This document shows positions 36,773 through 46,662 of a DNA stretch of 64,000 nt, piece by piece. Numbering within the stretch: position 1 is the first letter of the stretch; each line of letters begins with the position of its first letter. A program made the translations under genes and the position numbers. Source of the stretch: Pararge aegeria. Lineage: Eukaryota > Arthropoda > Insecta > Lepidoptera > Nymphalidae. Under the pieces are notes generated by a model. That model saw nothing but the letters and a program-made list of their open reading frames with translations, was not told the DNA's origin and searched no databases. Where the stretch lies: contig NC_053183.1 of assembly GCF_905163445.1 (NCBI RefSeq), positions 9,176,001 to 9,240,000 on the forward strand, given 5' to 3'.

Positions 36773-37567
36773 GATGTGAGCCAATTTCAGCTGGTAGTTT
36801 GTTACAAGGGTTATATAACAAAGCACCGGCTGTTTGCAGCATTGAACGTAAATACGGGTTTACGTGGAAATGTAAAACCCTAAAAATGTTGTTTTTCATG
36901 CAAAGAATTCGTAATGCATATGAGTTTTTTATACCTGGTATCTTGGTTTTACTAACGATACAACTAAGCTTTCTTGTTAAACATTCGCACGGTTTAGGCA
37001 GTTAGAACGTCACGATATTAAGTACGCATATTAATTGAATTCGCAACGAAAATTTAAAACTGAAAAAGAACAAGCTCAATAAATACCGACTTTACATTTT
37101 ATAATCTAAAGGTCTTCTCTTTTATTTTTCCTAATATTAATTAACCTTCTCGCATAAATATTTTGTTCGTGGAGGTTATTTTAGGAAAAATAATTAAAGT
37201 TTCCAACGAACACCGACTCGAAGATGCGTTTCGATTCTGCGGATTGACCTATATATATACGTAATAATAATTATATTGGATAAGTATAGATGCCTCGATA
37301 AAATTATCAAGTCTCATTAGAGGAACCAAAAAACCCCAACCTGCACGAACGTAGACTAGATCGTATGTCTGCTTGACTTGTGGGTTTAATAATTTGCATG
37401 TCTGACAACGGAAGGAGGTTTTGGTCCTATTGCCCTGTTGAACCTCTTATTGTTATCAGTGCTGGTGGGGTCCTTAGCTATCTATCCCGTCTATGGACGT
37501 TCACAGTAGGGCATACAGGTTTTTGTAGTGTGGTTACGGAGGACTTATTGATACCAATGGTTTTATT
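36773..37567. other. Unannotated stretch
   Basis: Several overlapping short frames on both strands around 36700-37005 and 37380-37601, none with a domain. 37320-37570 is less AT-rich and probably an old repeat. Confidence 0.4.
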
Positions 37568-37569
37568 TC

Positions 37570-37650
37570 GACCTCCCTGGCGCAATGATGAGCGCTGTTA
37601 ACAACATATTATGTGCAAGGTCCCGGGTTTCCCATTAGGGCCATAAAGGC
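37570..37650 (+). mobile_element. tRNA-like SINE head, family C, copy 4
   Basis: 'gacctccctggcgcaatgat' and 'ggtcccgggtttcccatt' give the A-box and B-box regions. Following 'ttaggccgcttccatccctc' resembles part of family D, again suggesting that families C and D belong together. Confidence 0.65.
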
Positions 37651-38136
37651 TTTAGCTCCTAACATGTTAGGCCGCTTCCATCCCTCCAGATTTCAGTAAA
37701 GCTTGTAGTAAAATAAAATCATTTATCCCCATACTGCGTTTTTAACTAGCCTAATCTATAATAGTCCGCGAAATTCATACAAAAAAAATTTTCCAATTTC
37801 TTATATAAGTATTGAAGTTTCCAGTTGAGTGTTACTGCCTACGCATCAAGACGAGTCAGCATGATTCAGAAAGGTCACGAGGTGAATGTTAAGTACAAAG
37901 TGACTTGCGCCTTTTCCTGCGAGTCAATTTCCTCTATTTTCCCAACCTACAACTCCAATATACGCCTGTCTACTTGGAATATTCTAATATCTTTCGTTTT
38001 TCCGGGGTGATATTAAATTGCCTCCAATATTTTTATGCCGACATTGGAAGATTGCAAGGGCTACCTTTGCCTAGAAATACGGTAGTTTGACTCTTTTGCA
38101 CAGCTCTGACGTATCTAATGCGATGGTTTTGTTTAG
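37651..38136. other. Unannotated stretch
   Basis: Two short overlapping plus-strand frames (37825-38010, 37905-38090) without domains. Confidence 0.4.
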
Positions 38137-38461
38137 GGTAAATCGTTAGCGTAGCGGCTTCGGCCTCCTATCGCAGCAGGACCGTGTTCGATACCCGGCA
38201 GGCACCTGTCTCTCTGCGGAGCGTGCGTTGAGCTTTTTCAATCTAAGCAATTAAAATATTACTTGATTGGCCGGTAACTAAAAAACATTGACGGGAAACC
38301 TGCATGCCTGAGTGCTCCATAATGTTCTCAGAAACGTGTGAAATCTACCAATCCGCACTTGGCCAGCGGGGCGTGTCGGACTATGGCCTGAACTTTCTTA
38401 TTCTGATAGACCCATGCCATGAAGTGGGACGGTAATTTGATAATGATGATGATGATGATGA
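38137..38461 (+). mobile_element. tRNA-derived SINE, family B, copy 4
   Basis: Head 'cgttagcgtagcggcttcgg', B box 'gtgttcgatacccgg', then 'gggaaacctgcatgcctgag', 'aatccgcacttggccagcg' and a (GAT)n tail at 38430-38460. The head differs from other family B copies ('gcgtagcggcttcggcctcc'), indicating a subfamily. Confidence 0.83.
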
Positions 38462-40742
38462 AATTATTATTTATTTATTTATATATATGTATAAAAACAA
38501 GGTTTACCATGACCCACAAATATTTGAATAGATCCAGGTAAAAAGTCCTTATTTGGCCATGGTGTGGGTTAGTATCTGACTCCTAACTAGTCATAACTGT
38601 ATTTAGGATATCACATATTCTAGCGCGGACTAGTGGCATGAACAGGATTCATATTTTGAATACTGTAATGTAATGTACTGATAAAGTGAACTGTTAAAAC
38701 ACATCACTTATTTCTTAGAACTTAATATCAAAACATGATTAAATAGTAGGTCTATAAACTTAAGAAACACAAAACTTAACAAACTAGTATTAAAACAAGA
38801 AACTTTACTGCTTACTACTTGACATATACTAATAAAAACTCACTCATACAATACGTGAATACTGAACTTACTGGCTTACTTAGAGCCAAATGTTTAAATG
38901 ATAAACAACTAAATTCTATCTAATATTTATACAGCGCAACTAGTGTGTGGAAAAAAATATTTATCAAGGAAAAATAGACTTTGATGCAAAGAGCATTATA
39001 TGAATTTTGCTTAACTGAATTTATTGTATTTTGGTACTCCAAATCCCATCAACGATTGCGAACAGTGCAATCTCAAACTAAGAGCAGCTACAAAGAGATA
39101 CTCATTAGTTTCAGTTTGTTAGTCACAGTACAAGATAACTATTTGGAGTTCTATTAGGTAGAAACTCAGGTTCACATTAACGCTGACACCTCGTCTCGAT
39201 CACTTCAAACCCGGAGTTAAATCCATCCAATTTCGGATATATTGATTAGGGATCCGAAACTTCCACTGGATGGATAATGCTATTTACTTTGAATGGAATT
39301 TGCTTCAATAACGCGGGAAGCAAGCTAAGGCTATTTACTTGAGGATGAGTCGTAAAATTTTATATAACCGGGATATCCTTTGTAAGGGTGCACGCAACCA
39401 CGAAATGTTCTGATAAATTTTGACCTTTAGGAAAAAGATTGTTAGTAAAAGATAAAATAACGCCTCAACTATTATTCGATTTAATATATTATGTTTAATT
39501 CATAATATATATAATAAAATAAGACAGCTACTTTGTTACCCATACTGAATTTCTAAATTCGAAAGTTATCCATAGCTAAACCACTTAACTTTAAAATCTT
39601 GGAAAATCAACCTTCCTGTGGAATAAAGAAAATACCGAAACCAAAACGAACAATGACCCGTCTATCGACAGCTGCAAAACATGTGTTTTTGTTGCATATT
39701 TTTATTATAGATTGATTCGTTGAGAACTAAAAAAAATGTTTGGAAACATTTTCTAAGAAAGAATATCTCTTCCGTATCGTTCGGTTTTCTCGGTAAACAT
39801 GATTATTTATATACTCACGATAAAATTTATTTGTTTCTTCACGTAGTTGTCCACCCGCATTATTAGCGCTCTTATTGATATATGAAATCGAATCAAGCTT
39901 TCCTTGTTTATCGTAGTTTCATAGTGTAATTACACTTTATATTCACAAATATATTTACACAGCATTGAAGAATACCTATAAAAAAGAAAAAACCAGTCAC
40001 ATGCATTCAGACAGAGGTGAAAAACATTGTTCCAAAATAATAAGAAGGCGAAGTCACTGGCCATAGTATCTATAAAATCCTTTTTTATTTTATTTGCGAT
40101 TTTATCTTGAATAACTGTAAAAGTTTTATAATTTGCTCGCCTCATACAAAAGAAAATAATAAATTAATTTAATTGAACTTTTTAACTGCTCTTTTGTCTC
40201 TACTTTTTTTTTTAACAAGAAAGAAAGTTACCAATGTACAGTTAAGCTTTTCATTGCCGCTAACTTCAACAACTGGATTTATAATAGTAATATGTTTAAT
40301 AATTTTATGACTTGATTATGACCAAACAGTTTTAACTATGCATGGCCTTTTATTATAAACTAGGCATAACGTTGGGGTAGTTTGGTAGCGATTTATCATA
40401 CTTTATTTATAAACCTGAAATAACGTCGGAATGGTTAGGTATCGTTTTATCATACTTCAACAGACAGCAACTTTTAACTGCCAGGGTGTAAAAAAACAAA
40501 GAATATTCCGACGTTACGTCACTTTTAATAATAAAGCCCTTAGGGTTAATTTGTCTTTAGTGTATAAAAGAAGACCTAACAATCACAAAGCGACATCTCA
40601 TCATGGTCGGCCTCTGGTACCTTAATTAGGTTTCTCTGTAGTAAAGCAACTGAGATAAACTGTAGACCTACAACCATAATTGTGGTAATTTTTCTATTGA
40701 AATTAATATTTATTTTATTCATAATGTCTGAAAATGCTGGCG
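38462..40742. other. Long AT-rich stretch
   Basis: (ATTT)n-like sequence at 38462-38485. The frame 39930-40145 (minus, 71 codons) and 40431-40625 (plus, 64 codons) show no domain. 40506-40524 repeats a word found at 9090-9108. Confidence 0.45.
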
Positions 40743-40953
40743 CATCATCATCATATCAACCCATTAACGGCCCACTGCAGGGCAGGGGTCTCCTCCCACA
40801 ATTGAGAAAGGGTTAAGGCCGTAGTCCATCACGCTGGCCCAGTGCGGATTGGTAGACTCCACGCACATAACTTCGAAAAGTTAGAGATGCGTGCTGGATT
40901 CGAACTCGGCCCCCCGAAAGTGAATTCGAGCTCCTACCCACTGGGCTATCACC
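40743..40953 (-). mobile_element. tRNA-derived SINE, family B, copy 5 (internal deletion)
   Basis: The plus-strand reading goes from 'atcaacccattaacggccca' to 'cagtgcggattggtagactc' and then jumps directly to 'cacgcacataacttcgaaaa' and 'gctggattcgaactcgg'. Full copies have about 90 bases between those parts ('ctgcatgcctgagag...'), so this copy carries an internal deletion. The tRNA-like head is well preserved at the right. Confidence 0.83.
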
Positions 40954-41230
40954 TATTTATATATTTCATTATATTTTTTTAGAATTGCATTGATTTTTAT
41001 TATTGAATTTTCATACGAAGAAGAGGAAATCAAAACGGACTTTAAAAGAGCTTTTAATTTTGCGTTTACCAATAATTATTTATTAGCGATAAAGCTCAAT
41101 TCGTTCACATTCTCTGAGTTCAATTTGATATTACTTTTATAATAATTCGATAACTGCCTACCCAAATACAATTTGTCGTATTTTCTCTGCGTACAATTTT
41201 CAATTAAAATAGCAATTTGTTTTGTTTCAG
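40954..41230. other. AT-rich sequence leading into a splice-acceptor-like site
   Basis: The last 20 bases, 'agcaatttgttttgtttcag', form a good polypyrimidine tract and AG acceptor on the plus strand. If the following segment is an exon, this is the 3' end of its upstream intron. Confidence 0.45.
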
Positions 41231-41476
41231 ATGTGACAGCGGGCGGTATGATCGCCACGTGATCGACCGTGCTCAAGTTACTTTGTGCCAAAAATGGAAT
41301 ATTCGTGTAGTCGAGGGACAATCTAGAGGCATTAATATTTTCCATGACGAACTATTTAATTGTAAAAGTATCAATGATACGGTGAAATTAGAAGAATACA
41401 ATGGGGCGGCGACGTTGGAGATTTGCGACAATCGCTGCTTTCCTACTCTTCGTAGCAAGAGACACGCAGTGCCAAG
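41231..41476 (+). CDS. Candidate internal exon of a host gene, function unknown
   Basis: A 246-bp segment is open from a strong acceptor ('tttgtttcag' before 41231) to a strong donor ('gccaag' followed by 'gtatgt' at 41477). The frame enters with one base completing a codon and leaves with two bases of the next, which is consistent (1 + 81x3 + 2). The 81 codons start CDSGRYDRHVIDRAQ and include CQKWNIRVVEGQ, then CKSINDTVKLEEYN and CDNRCFPTLRSKRH; five cysteines suggest an extracellular or disulphide-rich part, though I do not recognise the family. Base composition is clearly less AT-rich than the flanks, and a dispersed repeat begins 40 bases downstream in what would be the intron. Minus-strand frames across it are shorter and lack splice sites. 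No neighbouring exon was identified, so a decayed gene piece or chance remains possible. Confidence 0.5.
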
Positions 41477-41516
41477 GTATGTCCAGTTCTTCCTTATTTT
41501 TATTTAATTTTTTATA

Positions 41517-41930
41517 ATTGTTTAGCCAAGCAGATGGCCCACCTAATGGTTAGTTGATAATAGCTATCGCATCGCCTATAATCAGAGTAACACTTCGCAG
41601 GGCATGCAAGGAGCCCGTCCTGCATTGTGCCGCCCTATGTCCGTGCACAGGGTTTTTTACCAGGGTATGATTAAGAAGAAAGATGGCATAAAATGACAAA
41701 ATCCTTCGCATTTATCGGGTATACAAAAATTTAAGGGTAGGCAGAGTTTCTGATATGAAGTGCACGCCACTGTGTGTTAGGACTCATGTGCTTTTAAATA
41801 CACCGGCAACCACACTCTGCGGGCCGGATCAGATGCAAAGCTTCTTGGAGGCAGAAATAAGCATGGCGATAGTACTGTGCTGGACGAGCTTTGTCACAAA
41901 AGGCTGTACCTACTACTAGTACTGTTAACT
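41517..41930 (+). repeat. Dispersed repeat, family E, copy 2 (longest)
   Basis: Starts 'agccaagcagatggcccacc', then 'gcaaggagcccgtcctgc', 'gccgccctatgtccgtg', 'acaccggcaaccacactctg', 'ggcagaaataagcatggcg' and ends 'tgtacctactactagtact'. Copies at 8775 (minus, 5' half) and 63320 (plus, 3' half) share these words. Likely a retroelement 3' end; minus-strand frame 41794-42087 is repeat sequence. Confidence 0.7.
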
Positions 41931-42394
41931 TGATTGTATTAAAATAATCGAGAAAATTTAACTTCCGTTGTACCCTATACAGTTGTAACATAGTTACAGC
42001 CGTGCGATCAATGTTTAAGTAACATTGACCAAATCGGTCGGTGAGAGTGGGTTTGACTTTAAAGGTGCAAATTTGGCTTTCGGACACGACAAGCCATTGC
42101 TCCCTGTCACTATCCGGAGATCGTTACCAAGGTACACCATCCCATTTTGAAGCAGTGTGAAAAGGAAAGCTTCTGTAAGATCAGGCATTTGCCGGCGGGA
42201 AATTAAGTTATTATTAGAAACTTGTGCTTCATATCCATAAATGAGCGACTGGGGTGTGAATTACTATTGATTGTGATTCTAGTTAACGTAACTACTTAGA
42301 CTCTAGATGACTTGAATAAACTGTATGAGATCTTCTCTATTTCCTTTATCTATTTGTCTAATCTAATTGGCTGTGAGAGGGAATGACCTCATTT
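41931..42394. other. Unannotated stretch
   Basis: Moderately AT-rich, no domain-bearing frame, no recognised repeat. Confidence 0.4.
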
Positions 42395-42520
42395 GCAGCC
42401 TATAATTATTGAAGTCCAATGCTGGGCATGGCCAGGTTCTCTCAGAGGAGAAACAGTTTTAGAGTATAGAACCACCACGCTGCTTCAATGCAGGTTGGTG
42501 CAGTTGATAATACATCATCG
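42395..42520 (-). repeat. RTE-like LINE 3' tail fragment
   Basis: The plus-strand reading 'gaagtccaatgctgggcatg' followed by 'accaccacgctgcttcaatg' and 'caggttggtgca' is the reverse complement of a common lepidopteran RTE 3' end. No coding part remains. It abuts the hairpin at 42521. Confidence 0.5.
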
Positions 42521-42596
42521 AACCTAAATATTATGTTAAAAATATTTAAATATGAGTTCCATCATATTTAAATATACTTAACAAAATATTTAGGTT
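42521..42596. repeat. 35-bp imperfect inverted repeat (hairpin)
   Basis: Arms 42521-42555 and 42562-42596 are reverse complements with three mismatches, around the loop 'gttcca'. The arms start and end with 'aacctaaatatt' and 'aatatttaggtt'. AT-rich, but the length is well beyond chance. Confidence 0.85.
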
Positions 42597-43669
42597 TAAT
42601 CATCTACATTTTTTAATTCTCCGAATATCCCACACACCTAATAAATTGTGGTAGCAAAATTCTCAAGTAGTTTAGCCACAATGGCGCCTAAATCTTCAAA
42701 CACAAGAACAAACGGCTGGTCTTTGTTACAAGAGTCGTTTAAAATCAGCTTTAAATATGATATGATCTGTGACAACCCATAATATTATGAACAACAGAAT
42801 AATATATACTTGTAGGAATTTAAAATAGTTAGTTTTCGTTTATTATTAGTCAGTATAAAATGTAAGACCTATAAGAGACTGTGTCTATAGTACACGAGAC
42901 TAAGAAATGTCTGAAAGCAAATAACTGTGAGTATTGCGCAAATCGCATGATGCCTTAAAAGGCATAAAAGCTCAAGATTATTCAAAAAACGAAAGAACGC
43001 TGGCTTTTGCAATAAATTATTGCAGTAATTTTTTTTTAAAACAAATAAACGCTGGACATTTGCAGTAAACATTTTAAGATTAATCTATAGCATACCGTAT
43101 ATCATAGCATCTGCGTGGATATTTCTCGTGATTGAATCAAGATACCTAATTAAACCTTCGACCTTTCTCCCTCTACTAGGCCTAACGTACGCTACTCAAA
43201 AGTTATTTGGTACTCGAAGGCATTGTCTGAGGCCAAGAAATGTTGTTTCATAAAAATGTAGCAAAAATATTTTTATTTTCGACATGTCCAATAAATTTAA
43301 TAGAACAAGGCCGTTGGGATATTCTGCTACGTGTTGCCTAACTGGCTCTACATTCACTATTGATCTATTGAGGAGCGCAGAACAGTCCTCTTGATTCTGC
43401 AAAATTATGTGAAGGAACGACTGGAATAATGGAGAATAAATAAAATTATTATGACTAACTACGGTGAAGTTAATATTAATATTTTATTAGGTATCTGCGA
43501 TAAACAGGCGAATCTGTATAGGTATTATTTATAATTTCTTAATTCTAGATACCAAAATTCAAATCTGTGTGGCGTTAAACAGATTCTAAAACGCCCAAAC
43601 GCTATCTCCATACTTATATCAATTTTCAAGTGTTAAGCTGCATGGTATACAAATTAAATTAATTTTTTA
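42597..43669. other. Unannotated AT-rich stretch
   Basis: Minus frames 42869-43072 and 43196-43402 are short and without domain. Nothing recognised. Confidence 0.45.
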
Positions 43670-43846
43670 TTACGTGGTAACGGTGTCCTAGTACACCTCC
43701 AGGATAAAAAGTGTCCTATGTCAGTCTCTAGGATGCCAGTTATCTCTGTGACTAATTTGGCGAGATTTGTGGAATAGTGAAACAAAAGCAAAAAAATACG
43801 AAACATATAAACAGACAGACATACTTTCGCATTTTTAATATTATCT
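43670..43846 (-). mobile_element. Helitron-like element fragment, minus strand
   Basis: The right end reads 'actttcgcatttttaatatt', the reverse complement of the 5' head of the family. 'ggataaaaagtgtcctatgt' matches the family's internal phrase 'aggatactttttatcc' in reverse. The 3' CTAG end is not recognisable. Confidence 0.55.
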
Positions 43847-44006
43847 TTCTTTATTTTATTTATAACATTTAAAATAGACAATAGTTACTAATCCTTTGAA
43901 AAGTTAAGAATGTGTCGAACCCAAAAAATTTTACTTTTATTCAAAGTTAAGTTAATTTTGACGTGTCAAACAAAGTTATATCGGTGGTCACTTTGAAATG
44001 TAGATA

Positions 44007-44024
44007 TCCCTATCCCTATCCCTA
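44007..44024 (+). repeat. (CCCTAT)n short repeat
   Basis: Three units of 'ccctat' immediately upstream of the Helitron-like 5' end. It is not the TTAGG telomere unit of insects. Confidence 0.85.
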
Positions 44025-44026
44025 AC

Positions 44027-44459
44027 TCTACTAATATTATAAATGTAAATGTAAGTTTGTTTGTTACGCTTTCACGCAAAAAGTACTTAACCGATAATCA
44101 TGAAACTTTGTACACATAATCTTGGAAGTGTTAGAAGTAATATAGGATACTTTTTATCCCGACATTAAGCTCGGTTCCTTTGGGAGAGTGGATGAAAGTG
44201 TTTGGCGATTTTACATTATATTTGTACTATAGAGGTTATAATATGTATTAAATTTTGTCCAAACTTTGTGTAGATCTGATGCATGTGGTTGGAGATAGAG
44301 GACATAACTCCTCAGCGGATAGCAGCAAACCCATGAGGGGTTTGCTGCTAAAAGGCTTAACGATACTGAATACTTTAATTTTGTTTAGAACTATAACTAA
44401 ATTGAATGCCACATCAAAAAACAAAATCAAACGCAGGCGAAGTCGCGGGCAACAGCTAG
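44027..44459 (+). mobile_element. Helitron-like non-autonomous element, copy 2
   Basis: Runs from 'tctactaatattataaatg' to 'aagtcgcgggcaacagctag' followed by T. Contains the family phrases 'acgctttcacgcaaaaagta' and 'aggatactttttatcccg'. Both ends fit Helitron rules except that the base before TC is C. Internally, 44320-44332 and 44338-44350 form a 13-bp perfect hairpin with loop 'atgag'. The element has no transposase; open frames across it on both strands are short. Confidence 0.72.
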
Positions 44460-45399
44460 TAATATAATATGTTCTAAGTAGGTAGATCGACCTTTGTTAC
44501 AAATCAGGCTTGCAACCTGCATATGCCGCCTACACTGAAATTAAGCCTTACTTAACTCAGCAACTCATGCTTAAAGAGGTTACCGTAAATGTCATCCATT
44601 ATATTAAGCGGTTTATAAAATTTATTCAAATTTTTTAAAATTAAATTTTAACGTATAAAATATAAAGCGAAGTGTGACTTTTAAGGTGCATTTTCCCGGA
44701 AATAGCGCCGACAAGTGCAATGAAGCGAAGATGTAATAAATTATTTTTAAATTTAGCAAAAATTTGCTGCTTTGGTTTGCATTATAATTGGTTTTTAGTA
44801 ACAGCTCGACTGGTTTCGATAAAATTTAAATGGGACCACCTTGAAAGTATGCCATTTAAAACAAAAAAAAATCTAAAATATGTTTTATTGTTTATTGCCT
44901 GCGATTTCTCAGCGTAGTAGTTAGAAGTGTCTTTTTATATACATTTATGAACATTTGCTCGTTTAACTACTCCTTTAAAGTATTGGATTTCATAAAAGAA
45001 GCTAAATTATTCCCGATAATATGAAAAAGTACGTGGTCACTTTCTTCTGACACAGTGTACCGTCTAAACGACGTTCCATTTATTATTCACCGGGTAAAGT
45101 CACGAACGACCGATCGTTCTGAAATTAAGGTCTATTCATAAGCGAGTCTTGAATACGTTGCAGTAAAAAGATCTGACCTTTTCTAACATTTAAGCGCACC
45201 GCACCGCAAAGCATTGTGGACACTGGCGTATTTAGTTTGGCCGGTTGAAGCCGCATAACCTGTGGGTGGCCAAAAATCCCAATCCATTTACTTCAGTGCA
45301 TGACCAAACTCTGAAGCTTCTTATCGTGTCACTGAATGTTATTCAAGCTAGAGATAATCCTCTGTGTATTTATAGGATTTTAATAAGTACCTACTAATA
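44460..45399. other. Unannotated AT-rich stretch
   Basis: The frame 44720-44917 (65 codons) has no domain. 45398-45399 is the left TA of the mariner target duplication. Confidence 0.45.
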
Positions 45400-45429
45400 T
45401 CGGGTGTTTTTTTTAGAGGTATAGAACTT
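45400..45429 (+). repeat. Left terminal inverted repeat of the mariner-like element
   Basis: Outer end 'tcgggtgttttttttagagg', inner end 'tatagaactt'. Pairs with 46631-46660. Confidence 0.92.
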
Positions 45430-45480
45430 CGAATTGAAATAAAACACAAGAAAATCGTTTTAATGTCCATCAATTTGGCT

Positions 45481-46566
45481 TTATTGGAAGGATAATTTTA
45501 TGCCATTAATGTTTAAAAATGAACAACAGGTCCAATTTTCAACCACTTTTTCGAGCATATGGGGCCGTATGTTGGCAATAACGCCACGAATGTTGGCTTC
45601 CAAGTCCCCTAACGTTTCTGGTTTGTTGGCGTAGACGAGCGACTTCACATATCCCCAAAGAAAATAATCTAATGGTGTCAAATCACACGATCTTGGTGGC
45701 CAATTGACAGGTCCATTCTGCGAAATTATGCGCTCATCGAATGTTTCCTTCAATAAATCGATTTTGACGTGCGCTGTGTGGCATGTAGCGCCGTCTTGTT
45801 GGAACCACAACTCATCCACATTCATGCCATCCAATTCGGGAACAAAATAGTCGGTTATCATGGTTCTATACCGGTCTCCATTAACGGTAACTGACTCTCC
45901 AGCATTATTTCGGAAGAAGTATGGCCCAATGACTCCACCAGCCCATAGAGCACACCAAACAGTCAGTTTTTGTGGATGTAATGGCGTCTCAAGGGTCTCA
46001 TGTGGATTCTCTTCACTCCAAATGCGGCAATTTTGCTTGTTGACGTAGCCATTCAACCAAAAATGAGCCTCATCACTGAATGAAATTTTTCGATGAAAAT
46101 CAGCATCGAGATCAATCTCATTTTCGGCCCATACACCAAAATCACGACGCATTGCATGGTCTCGCGGCTTTAATTCTTGCACAAGCTGGATCTTGTAAAG
46201 TCGCAAGCCAAGATCTTTGTGCAAAATCTTCCATAAAGTTGATGGACAAAGCTCCAATTGCTGTGCACGGTGGCGAATCGATTCATTCGGGTCCTCTTCA
46301 ACACTTTGCTCTACAGCGGCAATTGTTTCTTCGGTGCGCACTTTTCGACGTCTCTGCGGATGCGTATTATCACATAGAGTAAACGTAGTGCGAAAACGAT
46401 CCATGGTTAACCGAATTAATTGCTCTGATGGACGATTATGTCGACCATAAAATGGACGGAGCTTGCGGTAAACTTCGCGAACTGAACCATTATTTTCGAA
46501 ATAAATTTGCACGATTTGCAAGCGTTGTTCTTTTGTCAACCTGTTCATGATGAAATGGCAAACCAA
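45481..46566 (-). CDS. Mariner-like transposase, intact frame
   Basis: A 361-codon frame. It cuts the element out and inserts it at TA sites, acting in the nucleus on its own terminal repeats (family knowledge). The N-terminal part (residues about 7-110) has two helix-turn-helix-like regions: 'LTKEQRLQIVQIYFENNGSV' and 'NESIRHRAQQLELCPSTLW'. Catalytic acidic residues are visible: first Asp in 'ISFSDEAHFWLNG', second in 'LWFQQDGATCHTAH', third in 'PPRSCDLTPLDYFLWG'. By my count 36 residues separate the second and third Asp, unlike the 34 of classical mariner. Two candidate starts exist, Met1 and Met7; Met7 (MNRLTKEQR) matches better where related proteins begin. The frame ends about 50 bases inside the left terminal repeat. 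No stop or frameshift was seen, so it may be functional. Confidence 0.92.
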   Translation of the reverse strand: MVCHFIMNRLTKEQRLQIVQIYFENNGSVREVYRKLRPFYGRHNRPSEQLIRLTMDRFRTTFTLCDNTHPQRRRKVRTEETIAAVEQSVEEDPNESIRHRAQQLELCPSTLWKILHKDLGLRLYKIQLVQELKPRDHAMRRDFGVWAENEIDLDADFHRKISFSDEAHFWLNGYVNKQNCRIWSEENPHETLETPLHPQKLTVWCALWAGGVIGPYFFRNNAGESVTVNGDRYRTMITDYFVPELDGMNVDELWFQQDGATCHTAHVKIDLLKETFDERIISQNGPVNWPPRSCDLTPLDYFLWGYVKSLVYANKPETLGDLEANIRGVIANIRPHMLEKVVENWTCCSFLNINGIKLSFQ

Positions 46567-46630
46567 ACTAAATATTAATCACTTGACAGCTGACAAAATG
46601 GCCGCCAGTTAAAAAAGTGATGCCAACTTA

Positions 46631-46660
46631 AAGTTCTATACCTCAATAAAAAACACCCCT
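46631..46660 (-). repeat. Right terminal inverted repeat of the mariner-like element
   Basis: The plus strand reads 'aagttctatacctcaataaa' then 'aaacacccct'. Reverse complement of the left repeat with four mismatches. Confidence 0.92.
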
Positions 46661-46662
46661 TA

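Larger units (their letters stand above)
45400..46660 (-). mobile_element. Complete mariner-like DNA transposon (1261 bp)
   Basis: The element is bounded by 30-bp terminal inverted repeats (45400-45429 and 46631-46660, 26 of 30 positions complementary) and flanked on both sides by TA (45398-45399 and 46661-46662), the target duplication of the Tc1/mariner superfamily. It contains one uninterrupted transposase gene on the minus strand that fills most of the element. Length and layout are those of a mariner-type element. The two outermost bases of the termini do not match each other (TC at left, AG at right). Confidence 0.92.

Noticed and set aside
44007..44024. Interstitial telomere repeat
   Set aside because: The unit is CCCTAT, not the insect TTAGG/CCTAA, and only three copies are present.
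46080..46382. Plus-strand frames across the mariner element
   Set aside because: Shadows of the minus-strand transposase.
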